This document shows, piece after piece, positions 51,163 through 61,770 of a stretch of 64,000 nt of DNA. The DNA is taken from assembly GCF_024713945.1 (NCBI RefSeq), contig NC_134680.1:3000001-3064000 (forward strand), read 5' to 3'. Under the pieces are notes generated by a model. It was given only the letters and a program-made list of their open reading frames with translations. It was not told the origin of the DNA and did not search any database. The translations under genes were made by a program, and so were the position numbers. The stretch comes from Dermatophagoides farinae (lineage: Eukaryota > Arthropoda > Arachnida > Sarcoptiformes > Pyroglyphidae). Each line of letters starts with the position of its first letter. Position 1 is the stretch's first letter.

Positions 51163-51436
51163 ATGGAAAAGTATATGTTTATAAGCGAAAAATTATATCA
51201 TTCTGATGATTATTATCAGGTAAGAAATGTTTATGTTTGTGTATGAGTAAACAATGTCTATATTTAGACACATTATCTTTATTCAGATATACATTCACAT
51301 AAATGAAATATATATATTCATTTATGAATTATTCAGAAAATTCAAAACACACAGCATATATGGTATAAAAATCAAGAGTCAAAAAAAAGTGACAGAGAGT
51401 TGTGGCCATACATTGATAATGTATCATTTCCGGTGA
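51163..51436 (+). CDS. Possible small two-exon gene, 68 aa
   Basis: An excellent acceptor (cctgttccttttttttctag) precedes an ATG-starting block of 57 nt (51163-51219) that ends CAG|GTAAGA. Only one frame of this block is open, and it is the one starting at the ATG. A 67-bp intron (51220-51286, ending ttattcag) would join it in frame to 51287-51436, giving 19 + 49 residues and a TGA. The intron length equals those of the verified genes nearby. The peptide (MEKYMFISEKLYHSDDYYQ then an Ile/Tyr/Lys-rich tail) is not recognised. The acceptor before the ATG implies a further upstream exon, so this may be part of a longer gene or a chance arrangement. Confidence 0.3.
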
Positions 51437-52212
51437 TGAATGAAAGTAAACACTTTCTATCCTTTTTGTGTATAAATATGGAATTTTTTTCAAAACAAAA
51501 AAAAATAAAATAAAATTGATTCATAATTTTTTAATTAATAATTTTGTTAGTTCATTGATAATGACAAATGATGATGGTGATAATAATTACAGATTATCGA
51601 AATTGATCGATCAGAGATTATCAAAAAAAAAAAGATAAATCCACTGTAGCAAAAAAAAAAAAATATTTTTGAAATTTTTTTTTCACCATTTTTCCTGATG
51701 ATTTATTTTCAATTTAAATCATCTGTCTGTGTGATCGAGTGAGTGTTTTCAATCCACTTAATCCAATTTTAAATATCATCAACATTGAACCAAAAGATTA
51801 ATGGTTGACGATAATTCAACCATGAGGATTATATATGCGAGCAAAGAAAATTATTATTTCTTTGAACATTTTCATCAATTCTAAACAATTTGTCGAAAAC
51901 ATGACGAATGATGAATTTAATCATCATTCGGACTTATTATGAAAAAAAGAATATAATCATTAAATGAAAAAAAAACTAAAGTGAAAGAAAAATTTTTGAT
52001 TGAAAATTATTAATCGCGATGAAAAGAAGAAGGTGGCTGTCGATGATGGTCCTCGATGATATATTTATTTTTTTTTCTTGCTTTCTACTATGTTTGTGTT
52101 TAAAATAAATAATTATTAGATTTAAAAAAAAACAAGTTCAACAAACAAAAACAACACACATTTATGGACCTTTTGGGCTTGTTATTTTGTCTAAAATCTG
52201 AGATTATAATTA
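51437..52212. other. Gene-free AT-rich stretch
   Basis: AT-rich DNA with A/T homopolymers and short ATC/GAT runs. I see nothing coding here. Confidence 0.6.
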
Positions 52213-52366
52213 TCACCATTTGAACATTGTGTTCGAATGGTGTATGAATTTGGTGGTGGTTATATAATCCATCTTTATTTTTGTTTTGACGCCCAAAATT
52301 TTCATCGCTTCAAGCATCATTCTCACATCACCATCATTGGAAAATTTTTCAACGATTAAAGTTTGG
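52213..52366 (-). other. Coding-like terminal exon fragment
   Basis: On the minus strand a strong acceptor (TTTTTTTTCTAG) is followed by an open frame of 50 codons, from QTLIVEKFSNDGDVRMMLEA through MKILGVKTKIKMDY to a TGA. The sequence is less repetitive than its surroundings. The pattern 'DVRMMLEAMKILG' vaguely recalls EPSP-synthase-type domains, but this is far too short to assign. No preceding exon was found between here and the bHLH gene at 53156. It may be a pseudogene piece. Confidence 0.25.
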
Positions 52367-52964
52367 CTAGAAAAAAAATTTAATTTTTTTTTCTTTTTGA
52401 ACAAAAATCATCATGTTGATAATGTTTAAACCAACATGGGTCAATGATGATGATGATGATGATAATCAATTCATGATGATGATTATTATTATGATGATCG
52501 ATAATAATAATAATCGGGTTTTGATCGATTGATCGATCAATCAATTTCTGTTATGATATGTTTAGGGTGCTTGCTTGCTTACTGCTATACTATAGAGAGT
52601 GTTATAATGATGATTCAGATTCAGATTTACTTCTTCTTCTACTTCTGGTCGTCGTCAATGGTTTTTCTTCTGCTGATCATACATCTGGATTATCGAGTAT
52701 TGACTTTTTGAAGAGGGATTCTTTCTATCTCTCTCTCTCTGTCTTGTTGATTTTCTTTTTCTTTTGTTTGACATCATTTATATATGATGAATATGACAAT
52801 CATATACTTTAGTAGTTTTTATTGTCGATAGCCATAAGATTGAAATTTCTTATTTTTTTCTCAAGAATTTGATGTTTTTAACAAATTTCTTATCTTTTCT
52901 GCTGATGTAATTGAAAACAAAATCTCTCTCTCTCTCTTCACTTGAATTGAATTTAATTCTCATT

Positions 52965-52970
52965 TTTATT
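52965..52970 (-). terminator. Candidate poly(A) signal of the bHLH gene
   Basis: TTTATT on the plus strand reads AATAAA on the minus strand, about 185 nt past the stop codon of the minus-strand bHLH gene. Confidence 0.4.
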
Positions 52971-53155
52971 CATTATTTTTTTCTTACACAGGCAAAAAAA
53001 AATTTACATTTCATGATAAATAATTAATACAATGTAATAATAATAGAATCACAGAGAAACAAAAATATATAATTCATTCTTGTACCATTGGATGTTATCA
53101 AGTCCAAGAGATCCCAAAAAGAAAAATTAATCCTAAACTTTTTTTTGTTTTGTTT

Positions 53156-56100
53156 TCAAAGATCACTACGATGTATATTGAATAAAGGAAATGATATATG
53201 CGGATGATGATGAGGAGGAGGTGGTGGTACACTACTACTACTTGAAGATGTATTATTATCTACATTCGATGATGATGATGATGTTGAGCTACGAAAACTA
53301 GTTAATGTCGATGTTGTTGATGAAGCTGATGCCATCATTGATGATGATGATGATGATGGTACATGAGGATTATGTGTCGCAGATTGACCATGTACAACAC
53401 CCATTGTCGTATGATGTGAATGATTTGATCGTTGCGATGGATGTGATTGTGATTGAACGCTATGTTGTCCAAATGTTACATTCGATGATGATGATGATGA
53501 TGATGGATCAATTTGATGTGTATGATGTGGATGATGATGGTGATGATGATGTACCATCGATGGTGGCGGTGGATATGGAAATGGTCCAAATGAAGGATGA
53601 GGATGATGATGTGATTGATGTGTATGATGTGAATGATTATCGACAGCAGCTGTTGATGGCGGTGGTGGTGGAACAAGATGATGGTAATTTCGATGATGAT
53701 TCATCATAGTTGCTGTTGCATTAGATGTCGTATCATTAATAGCAGCTATTGCTACCGCTGTAGATGATGATGTTGATGGTCGTCGATTGGTTATAATTGA
53801 TGGTGACATTGGTGTAACATTTGTTGCATTCGAAAAATTCGAATGAGGACCGGTTGAAGCTGACGGTGGTGGTGGCGGATAGAAATGAGACTGATAATTT
53901 GATGAATTTGAATGGCTCGATGGTTGATAATAATTTTTCGATGTTTGATGTGTTGATTCAACTAAACTACCAGTGACACTGCTGGAACCGATATTTGAAG
54001 AAGAAAAAGTTAATGCTTCAACACTTACCACCGATGATGATGATGTCAAAGATTTGGTTATAGAACTTGATGATGACGAACTACCAGGTAAAAATTTCGG
54101 TAAATTATTTGATATCGATGATGATGATAAACGTGAATTGAATTTACTACCACCACCACCGTTCACCAAACCAACCGAACTGGATGACGATGGATCTGCT
54201 GTTGGAATTGAACTTGGTATATATGATGGATAAGCAGAAGAGTTTACAATAGAAGCAGCGGGTGATGGAGGAAGAGGTGCTAATGAAGAACTTGTTGAAG
54301 GAGATGTTATATCGGGAAATATATTGGAAAGATTAAAATTTGGTATATGATTGCTACAACTTAATGATCCAGACGTAGATGATGTGACTGGATAATAAAG
54401 CGATGTATTCGAATTCGATTGTGATTGTTGTAATTGATTCGATGAATGTTGTGACGGTTGATGTTGTTGTTGATGCTGTGATTGTGATTGATTTAATTGC
54501 TGCGAAGATGATTGATGCGATACAGTAGCCGTAGAATATGATGATGATGTAGCCGAACTACGAGGATAAGATGATGGCAATGATGTACTATTTGTTGTTG
54601 TCGTTGAACCACTATTAGAATGATGATGATGAGGACGAAACAATATTGGATAACAACTGCTTATCAATTCTTGTGATGCTGAATTCGATGATTCTTCTTG
54701 GGTTGATTCAGAATTGATTAAGCATTGTTGCTGTTGCTGCTGTTGATCACTATTCGATTGATGTGATGATGAGGAAACGAAAAAATTCGGATAACGAATA
54801 TTCGAATTATGATTATATGATGATGATGATGATGATGACGATTGTTCAGCTGTGACATTATTCGAATTATATGAATTCACTGGTTGTTGATGATTCAAAT
54901 TATGATTATTCGATGTTGTTGTTGATGATGATAATGATGATGTTGTCGATATTATATCCGGTATTAGAAAATAATTTTCATTTGAATTTCGTTTATTTGG
55001 TGACGAAGTCGAAGCGACATCTGTCGTTATTGTTTTCGAAGTTTTTGATGTATTTATTGATGAAGACGACGACGAAGACGATGATGATGATGATGAAACA
55101 AGTGTTTTTGAAGTTCCATTCGATCTTGAGTGTGAAATGTTTTTCGTTGTACTAGGTGTTTGGGATTTTTTATTATTATTTCGTTGATTAGTAGCCGTAG
55201 ATAGATTTGATGATTTACTGTTATTCGATCTAGATGTTGATCGTGTCACGGAATTATTATTTGACTGACCAATTTCCTGTAGAATACAATTTGAACCAAC
55301 AATATGATCATTTGATTGTGTAAATGTTGATGGCTGAAAATCAATTAGATTATTGAATTGTGAATTTTGATTCGATGTCATTGTGGAAGATGGACATTGA
55401 TAAGTATTATATGCACTGGATGTAGATGGTGAATTTGTTGATGAAACGAATGTGGACATTTCGAATGAATTTGATGATTTACCATGATTTGTTGTTGTCT
55501 GTAGTTGTGATTGTGATACATTATCAACAGTTGTTGTTTGAATATCAGCTGAATGATATAAGGAATGGTAATCGAATTCAAATTGATGGTTGCCAGAATG
55601 ATAACCGGATGTTGATGATGATAAAATTGCACGTTTTTGTTGCTGTTGTTGTTGTCCATCTTGTTCGGAAGATTTCGTTCCAAAACGGAATAAACTACCA
55701 GAATGTTCAGCATTCTTGTCAGCATGTCCATTGTTTGATGAAATTTTCGGATCAGTTTGCATTAATAGATTTGCTGTGTAATAGGATGAGGAAGTAGAAT
55801 TGGTTTTATTTGTCACCGTTTCAGCCAAATTAACATTTTCAGAAAAACGTTGTGGCTGCTGTTGCTTAGAATTGTCATTATTATTTTCACTTTGTGGATT
55901 CTGAAGATCTAAAGTTTCTTGATCTTCATCGTTTTGTTGTTCAAGAGAATTGGAATTATTCTTCGTAACTGATTCATCAATGATATTTGATGAATCAGTT
56001 ATATCAGAATTTTTATGAACCAATGTTGAAGGATTTAAATTTTTAGCTTCGATTTGTTCATTAGTTTGGGCATTATCAAGCTTAGAATCTGCACCATCAT

Positions 56101-57454
56101 TTTGAATGGATTCTTTAACACAGGAATCAGTGTCATTAACATTCATTTGTTCCATTATGATCACATCATTTTCGTTTTCATTGTGGATGCCATTTTCGTC
56201 GGAGGAAAGCTGTTTGAATGGCGCTTCTACAATAATTGTGGTCAACTTTTTCTTCGTTTTGGATCTGGTCGATGATGTCGTTTTGGACGCGCTACCTTTA
56301 ACGTTGTTGCTGGTGGCAGTGGGCTTCTTTTTCGATTTCTTTGTGGCCGTTACTTTAGATTTGGATTGTATCATTGCACTAGTAGTTTGATCTTTATTTT
56401 TCGATGAATTTTTCACAACTTTTAATGATTTTGAAGATTTGTTGCTTAATGAATTGCTATTTACATTATGGGTTTTCTGATTCTTTTCAACGTTTGTATT
56501 ATTATTGTCCAACGACCTGCTACGTTTTGAAGATCGTTTGGTTTCCGATATATTTTCATGATTTATCGGTTGATGTAAATGTGCAGTTCTATTTGTTAGA
56601 TTGGCAATTGCTGGAGTTATATTACAGATAGGAACGGCTTGTAATCCACCGGATGGACCACCAGAGCTGACCAAAACAAATTGTTGTTGCTGTTGTGTAG
56701 TGGCCGTTGTTGATGAAGAATTTGATCTATTCAATCCGGATAGGTTGAATGTAGTGGATATTAATGATGATGCGGATGAAAGATTCGCAGCCGTCAATAT
56801 GATGTTCGAATGTTGATTACGGCTTTCAATGTTACGATTAATTGTCTTAGAATTTTTCGTTCTATTTACAGTTTGATTATTTTGGCCATTCTCCTCTTCA
56901 TCGTCATCATCATCATCATCATCGGAAATAATATCTTCATTATGAATATGTTTAGATGATGTGGTCATATATTTCGATGAATATTTCAATGGTCTTTTTT
57001 TCCATGTTTCTGGTATTGTTGGATCTATCAGTAGTTTATCCGGAGAAATACCAGCTGATTTAAGAAGATTCTGATAACTAATAATCATTAGTTCAAAATT
57101 ATCAATACGTTCACGTAATTGTTGAATTTCTTGAACTAGAAAATTGGTGAAAAAAAGAAAAAACAAAAAATTCAATGTCAATGTCAATTCACAACAAAGA
57201 TCTGAAAAAGACATACCCAAAACCGAATTCGGATTGGCAAACATAAGTGCATCATTTTTATTCTTTAAATCAATAATATACGAATGAATTCGTTCCAATT
57301 TTTCTCGTTTACTTTTATTCATAAATTCATGTTTAAATGGTAAACAATTGACAATTTCATCGATTAGACCGAAAATTCGCTGTTTACGTGTACGTTCGAT
57401 ACCATTATGAATAATTTTCTTTAGATTAGCTGCGGATGTTTTATCCAATACCAT
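53156..57454 (-). CDS. USF3-like bHLH transcription factor
   Basis: Two exons (57454-57217 and 57135-53156) flank an 81-bp intron (57216-57136, GTATGT..TTCTAG), giving about 1405 aa. Residues 10-68 form a bHLH domain: basic region HNGIERTRK with the His/Glu of E-box binders, then helix, loop with a KSKR segment, and helix. A second heptad-like helix follows (residues 80-105, QEIQQLRERI..), then a DPTIPETW motif. The rest is low-complexity Ser/Asn/His/Gln/Pro with an acidic run near 150, basic NLS-like clusters, and a short complex motif PNFNLSNIFPDI (residues 1011-1022). The N-terminal layout, the DPTI motif and the NF(N)xxxxFPxI motif match vertebrate USF3 as I remember it. It is a predicted nuclear DNA-binding factor; targets are unknown. 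The start is the only ATG before the bHLH domain. Confidence 0.75.
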   Translation of the reverse strand: MVLDKTSAANLKKIIHNGIERTRKQRIFGLIDEIVNCLPFKHEFMNKSKREKLERIHSYIIDLKNKNDALMFANPNSVLGMSFSDLCCELTLTLNFLFFLFFTNFLVQEIQQLRERIDNFELMIISYQNLLKSAGISPDKLLIDPTIPETWKKRPLKYSSKYMTTSSKHIHNEDIISDDDDDDDDEEENGQNNQTVNRTKNSKTINRNIESRNQHSNIILTAANLSSASSLISTTFNLSGLNRSNSSSTTATTQQQQQFVLVSSGGPSGGLQAVPICNITPAIANLTNRTAHLHQPINHENISETKRSSKRSRSLDNNNTNVEKNQKTHNVNSNSLSNKSSKSLKVVKNSSKNKDQTTSAMIQSKSKVTATKKSKKKPTATSNNVKGSASKTTSSTRSKTKKKLTTIIVEAPFKQLSSDENGIHNENENDVIIMEQMNVNDTDSCVKESIQNDGADSKLDNAQTNEQIEAKNLNPSTLVHKNSDITDSSNIIDESVTKNNSNSLEQQNDEDQETLDLQNPQSENNNDNSKQQQPQRFSENVNLAETVTNKTNSTSSSYYTANLLMQTDPKISSNNGHADKNAEHSGSLFRFGTKSSEQDGQQQQQQKRAILSSSTSGYHSGNHQFEFDYHSLYHSADIQTTTVDNVSQSQLQTTTNHGKSSNSFEMSTFVSSTNSPSTSSAYNTYQCPSSTMTSNQNSQFNNLIDFQPSTFTQSNDHIVGSNCILQEIGQSNNNSVTRSTSRSNNSKSSNLSTATNQRNNNKKSQTPSTTKNISHSRSNGTSKTLVSSSSSSSSSSSSSINTSKTSKTITTDVASTSSPNKRNSNENYFLIPDIISTTSSLSSSTTTSNNHNLNHQQPVNSYNSNNVTAEQSSSSSSSSYNHNSNIRYPNFFVSSSSHQSNSDQQQQQQQCLINSESTQEESSNSASQELISSCYPILFRPHHHHSNSGSTTTTNSTSLPSSYPRSSATSSSYSTATVSHQSSSQQLNQSQSQHQQQHQPSQHSSNQLQQSQSNSNTSLYYPVTSSTSGSLSCSNHIPNFNLSNIFPDITSPSTSSSLAPLPPSPAASIVNSSAYPSYIPSSIPTADPSSSSSVGLVNGGGGSKFNSRLSSSSISNNLPKFLPGSSSSSSSITKSLTSSSSVVSVEALTFSSSNIGSSSVTGSLVESTHQTSKNYYQPSSHSNSSNYQSHFYPPPPPSASTGPHSNFSNATNVTPMSPSIITNRRPSTSSSTAVAIAAINDTTSNATATMMNHHRNYHHLVPPPPPSTAAVDNHSHHTHQSHHHPHPSFGPFPYPPPPSMVHHHHHHHPHHTHQIDPSSSSSSSNVTFGQHSVQSQSHPSQRSNHSHHTTMGVVHGQSATHNPHVPSSSSSSMMASASSTTSTLTSFRSSTSSSSSNVDNNTSSSSSSVPPPPPHHHPHISFPLFNIHRSDL
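57136..57216 (-). other. 81-bp in-frame intron of the bHLH gene
   Basis: The donor is TTGG|GTATGT and the acceptor TTTTCTAG|TTCAAG. The length is a multiple of three with no stop, so the reading frame runs through it. It is called an intron because of both splice sites and because the 27 encoded residues (hydrophobic, FLFFLFF) interrupt the junction between the bHLH and the following helix. Confidence 0.85.
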
Positions 57455-58365
57455 CGTTACGATATATCATTTGAAGATAAATTCTTCGATCGGAAAAAAT
57501 GAAAAAAAGAAATAAAAACTACTTGGTAAAAACCAACAATCAATCAAAACAAAATTAAAAAAAAATATTGTTTACAATTGTCAACAAAAATTTGGCTAAA
57601 AGATGGCGCCATTGCCGAATTCCTCAAAAAAATTGTACCGAAATGTTTAGTTTTCATTTCGAATATATTAAATTAAAGATTAAAGATTAAAATTATGTGT
57701 TATTTGATTGTGGAATCCCAAACCGGTCTTAATCAATATTGTTAATCAATTTAAGTCAACAACGACAATACAAAAATCCGTCCTTGATGATGATGTGTTC
57801 ACCCAATTTGGCTTCTCATTCTATTCTCTTATATTCTTGTCATCATACTAAACATTTAAAAAATAAATTTTTGAAATATTTTTACAAAATCTAGTGCAAT
57901 GTTGAAATTATTTGCGTTTGCAACACAATTAAAAAAATAATCAATAAATATACGCACAAAAGACTGGTTAGTTTTAATAACAAGCTCACAATCAAGGTAT
58001 GTAGAATATGAAACTATTGTTATATTGTTATATTAATCAATTAGTGCCATTGTTGCTTATCATTTTCATATGTCAACAATATTTTAAAAAATCCTATATG
58101 TGATGCATAGAAAAACTTGGTTTTGTTTTGTTAAGTAAAAAAAAAATCCATCAATTTTCATATCATCAACAATATTGAATACATAGCCGATAAAGAAAAA
58201 ATGTCATTGATAGTCAGAATTATTTCAGTGATCAAATGGGGAAGAAATTCAAAGTCCAAAAATAACTAAATGAATATATACGTCAAAGAAAAAGCTTGTC
58301 GATCTTGTTCTTATCTTTATATCATTATTTGGAAAAGGAAAAATTTATAAATCCTGTTTTTTATT
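57455..58365. other. Divergent intergenic region between bHLH and FDH genes
   Basis: Together with the downstream part it separates two head-to-head genes by 1.3 kb. It contains the palindrome ATGGCGCCAT at 57603-57612, about 150 bp upstream of the bHLH start codon, and otherwise AT-rich DNA. Promoters for the bHLH gene presumably lie here, but I can name no core element with confidence. Confidence 0.5.
57603..57612. promoter_or_regulatory. ATGGCGCCAT palindrome upstream of bHLH gene
   Basis: AAGATGGCGCC-type sequences resemble YY1/Pho-class sites common near metazoan transcription starts. The same 10-mer occurs at 16131-16140 and 49002-49011. The regulatory role is inference. Confidence 0.3.
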
Positions 58366-58599
58366 TTCTTTTTACATAACTTCTTAGCTTCAGCCATCGT
58401 TGTTATCGACGAGGGGTTCAAAATGATAAGAGAAGTGTTGAATAAAAATGGACTCGAATTGAATGTAAGTGTGCTCATTATCAATGATGATTTGGATGCT
58501 GCTGTTCAGGCAGTCCAAACGTGTTTTATTTCATTTTTTTCGAAACCAGATTTCATCATTGAAGAAAAAATTTTTTCTTTATTATTTTTTCCCACATAA
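58366..58599 (+). pseudogene. Orphan coding-like fragment, unrecognised
   Basis: One frame stays open to a TAA at 58597-58599 and reads, in part, ASAIVVIDEGFKMIREVLNK followed by NGLELNVSVLIINDDLDAAV. The composition is that of real protein, with alternating hydrophobic strands and charged helices, unlike the repeats around it. It weakly recalls an AMP-forming acyl-CoA synthetase/luciferase-type segment, but I cannot assign it. A GTAAGT donor-like site sits within it at 58465. It may be a gene-fragment relic or an exon of an unseen isoform. Confidence 0.4.
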
Positions 58600-58666
58600 T
58601 TTATACGTATCGATAAATCTTTGTTGATATGTGCAATGTTTATTTTATTTCGATTTTTTTGTTTTG

Positions 58667-58674
58667 TATAAATA
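58667..58674 (+). promoter_or_regulatory. TATA-like box upstream of FDH gene
   Basis: TATAAATA lies 96 bp upstream of the FDH start codon, at a plausible distance for a start site near 58700. In DNA this AT-rich, chance occurrence is likely. Confidence 0.25.
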
Positions 58675-58769
58675 CGAAACATTTTTTGGGAAAATTTTCC
58701 AATTCGTCATCCAACCAAATACAAACAAACTATGTTAAAAAACTTAAAAACGAAAATTGAATTTACATT

Positions 58770-61704
58770 ATGAAACTTGCATTGATTGGTCAATCGTTGT
58801 TTGCCAGTTCCTGTTATCAATTAATCAAGGAAAATGGCCATACAATTGTTGCTGTATTCACAATACCGGATCAAAATGGTCGTGAAGATCCGGTAGCAAT
58901 AGCGGCTAATGTTGATAATGTTCCTGTTTTTAAATTTCCTCGTTGGCGTCTTAAAGGCAAAATATTACCAAATGTATTTGAACAATATAAAGCTGTTGGT
59001 GCTGATCTTAATGTTTTAGCTTATTGTTCACAATTTATTCCAATGGAAGTAATTCTTTATCCAAAACATCAGTCAATCTGTTATCATCCATCATTATTAC
59101 CTAAACATCGTGGTGCATCATCCATCAATTGGACTCTGATCAATGGTGATCATAAAGGTATTTTGTTCATGCGTGTGTTTTGTGCATTATTAATTCATAA
59201 ATGAAAAAAAATTCTATTATCATTATATAAAGGAGGTTTTTCCATTTTCTGGTGTGATGATGGTCTTGATACTGGACCAATTTTATTACAAAAAAGTGTT
59301 GATATTGATCCAAATGAAACTGTCGATTCATTGTATTTGCGTTTCCTGTTTCCCGAAGGTGTTCGTAGTATGCTCGAAGCTGTTGATCTTATTGAACAAG
59401 GACGTGCACCATGTCTGATTCAACCGGAAGAAGGAGCTAGCTATGATCCTATGTTGAATAAAAAAGAACTATATGAACTTAAGCTGGATGAATTGTCTGG
59501 ACAACAAGTGCATAATTTTGTCCGTGGTTGTGATACAGTTCCAGGTGCTTGGATACGTATTGATGGACAGATGATTAAATTATATGGTTCAAAACGATGG
59601 CGTCGACCGATACCGACCAAAGTTCAAGAAATCACCATTGATAGTGAGTGGATTTTATTTAGATAATGATAAGTTCAATCTCATTTCTATGTTTTTGCTA
59701 TTTTAGATTGTCAATCAAAAGCTTTACTTCATAAAGATGGAATGATTTTACAAGGAAAAGATGGCCAAATGATAATTGTATCGAAACTGGGATTGGAAAA
59801 TGGAAAAATGATACCGGCAGCTAAATTTGGACAACAAGATGAATCATCCAGTCTTGGTGAATTGTCTGAAATAGAAAAAGAATTGGTCGAACAAATTCGA
59901 ACCATTTGGAAATCTATATTGAACACTGATATTGATGATTCAAGTAATTTTTTCAAACTTGGTGCTGGATCTATGGATGTAACACGTTTGGTTGAATCCG
60001 TTATTGAATTGGATCAATGTGAACAGCTATGCTTAGCCAATGAACATGTTTATATGAATTCCGGTTTTGATGAATTCTATTCAATGGTCATTATTAAATT
60101 ACGTCATGGTGGCCAGGATGATGATCGACCTAAAGTAGAATATAAGCCTATTGAAATGGTTGTCAATAAACGAAAACTACGCTTTCCAAATCAATTATTC
60201 ATTCAGAATGAATTTGTTGATTCATCAAACCCTGAAAAAACATTTAAAACAATAAATCCAACTGATGAAACAGTAATCTGTCAAGTTCAAAATTCTACAC
60301 GCGAAGATGTTGATCGAGCAGTGATGGCCGCTCAGGAAGCATTCGATTATGGTGAATGGTCACAGATGAATGCTCGTGATCGTGGTAAATTGCTATATCG
60401 ATTAGCCGATCTAATGGAACAACATAAAGAAGAATTAGCCACATTAGAATCAATTGATTCTGGCGCAGTGTATACATTGGCCATTAAAACTCATGTAGGC
60501 ATGTCTATTGATACATTTCGTTATTTTGCTGGTTGGTGTGATAAAATACAAGGCGAAACTATTCCCATCAATAATGCACGACCAAATCGTAATCTAACTT
60601 TCACGCGAAAAGAACCGATTGGTGTCTGTGGTATAATCACACCATGGAATTATCCATTGATGATGGTCTCATGGAAAATGGCCGCTTGTTTAGCTGCTGG
60701 TAATACGGTTGTATTGAAACCGGCCCAAGTATCACCGTTGACTGCACTGAAATTGGCCGAACTTTCCGTACAGGCTGGATTTCCACCTGGTGTAATCAAC
60801 ATTCTACCTGGTTCAGGTTCTGTCACAGGCCAGGCTTTAATCGATCATCCATTGATTAGAAAATTGGGTTTTACCGGTTCCACACCTATCGGTAAACTTA
60901 TCATGAAATCATGTGCTGAATCAAATTTAAAAAAATGTTCATTGGAATTGGGTGGTAAATCTCCTTTAATTATATTCCGTGATTGTGATATGGATCGCGC
61001 TGTCAGGCATTCAATGTCGGCTGTTTTTTTCAACAAAGGTATGGGAAACGATGAATTTTCTCTATTTGATTGATTGATCGATTTGTTTTATAGGCGAAAA
61101 TTGCATTGCTGCTGGACGATTATTCGTTGAACGGTCCATTCATGATGTATTTGTGCAAAGAGTAGTGGAAGAGGTTAAAAAGATGAAAATTGGAGATCCA
61201 TTGGATCGATCGACTGATCATGGCCCACAAAATCATCGTGCTCATCTGGAAAAATTGATCGAATATGCCGAAACCGGAGTGAAAGAAGGTGCCAAATTGA
61301 TCTATGGTGGCCGACAAGCACCAAGGCCTGGCCTATTTTTTGAACCTACCATATTCACCAATGTTCAGGATGACATGTACATTGCTAAAGAGGAATCATT
61401 CGGTCCAATCATGATCATATCGATGTTTGATGATGTTCAAAATCAAGAAGATATCGAAGAGGTTATACAACGAGCTAATAATACCGAATTTGGTCTTGCA
61501 TCTGGTGTGTTCACCAAAGATTTATCCAAAGCTATGTTAGTCAGTGAAAAAATCTGTGCCGGTACTTGTTTTGTAAATTGTTATAACAAAACTGATGTGG
61601 CTGCACCATTTGGTGGTTTTAAACAATCTGGATTCGGCAAAGATCTTGGCCGTGAAGCATTGAATGAATATCTTAAGACAAAAACTGTTACTATTGAATA
61701 TTGA
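58770..61704 (+). CDS. ALDH1L1: Cytosolic 10-formyltetrahydrofolate dehydrogenase (ALDH1L family)
   Basis: Four exons (58770-59157, 59233-59643, 59707-61038, 61094-61704) encode 913 aa, close to the roughly 902 aa of vertebrate enzymes. The enzyme converts 10-formyl-THF plus NADP+ to THF plus CO2. Domain 1 (residues 1-about 300) is the formyl-THF hydrolase with [16 protein letters not shown], including H106, and D142 in LDTG. Domain 2 is the carrier-protein-like linker with the phosphopantetheine serine S355 (GAGSMDV). Domain 3 is the aldehyde dehydrogenase with [14 protein letters not shown], catalytic E680 (LELGGKSP) and nucleophile C714 (GENCIAAG). All three introns are phase 1 and 55-75 bp. 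Every key residue is present, so it should be functional. Cytosolic ALDH1L1 is favoured over mitochondrial ALDH1L2 because the protein begins directly at the hydrolase fold with no presequence. Confidence 0.96.
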
Positions 61705-61770
61705 ACTATTAGAATACATTTTAATTCATAAACTTGTTTATAATAATTGAAAAAACAATCAATCAATCAA

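Noticed and set aside
53305-56816. Plus-strand frames rich in Met/Asp and Val
   Set aside because: Antisense shadows of the minus-strand bHLH gene, produced by its GAT/ATC repeats.
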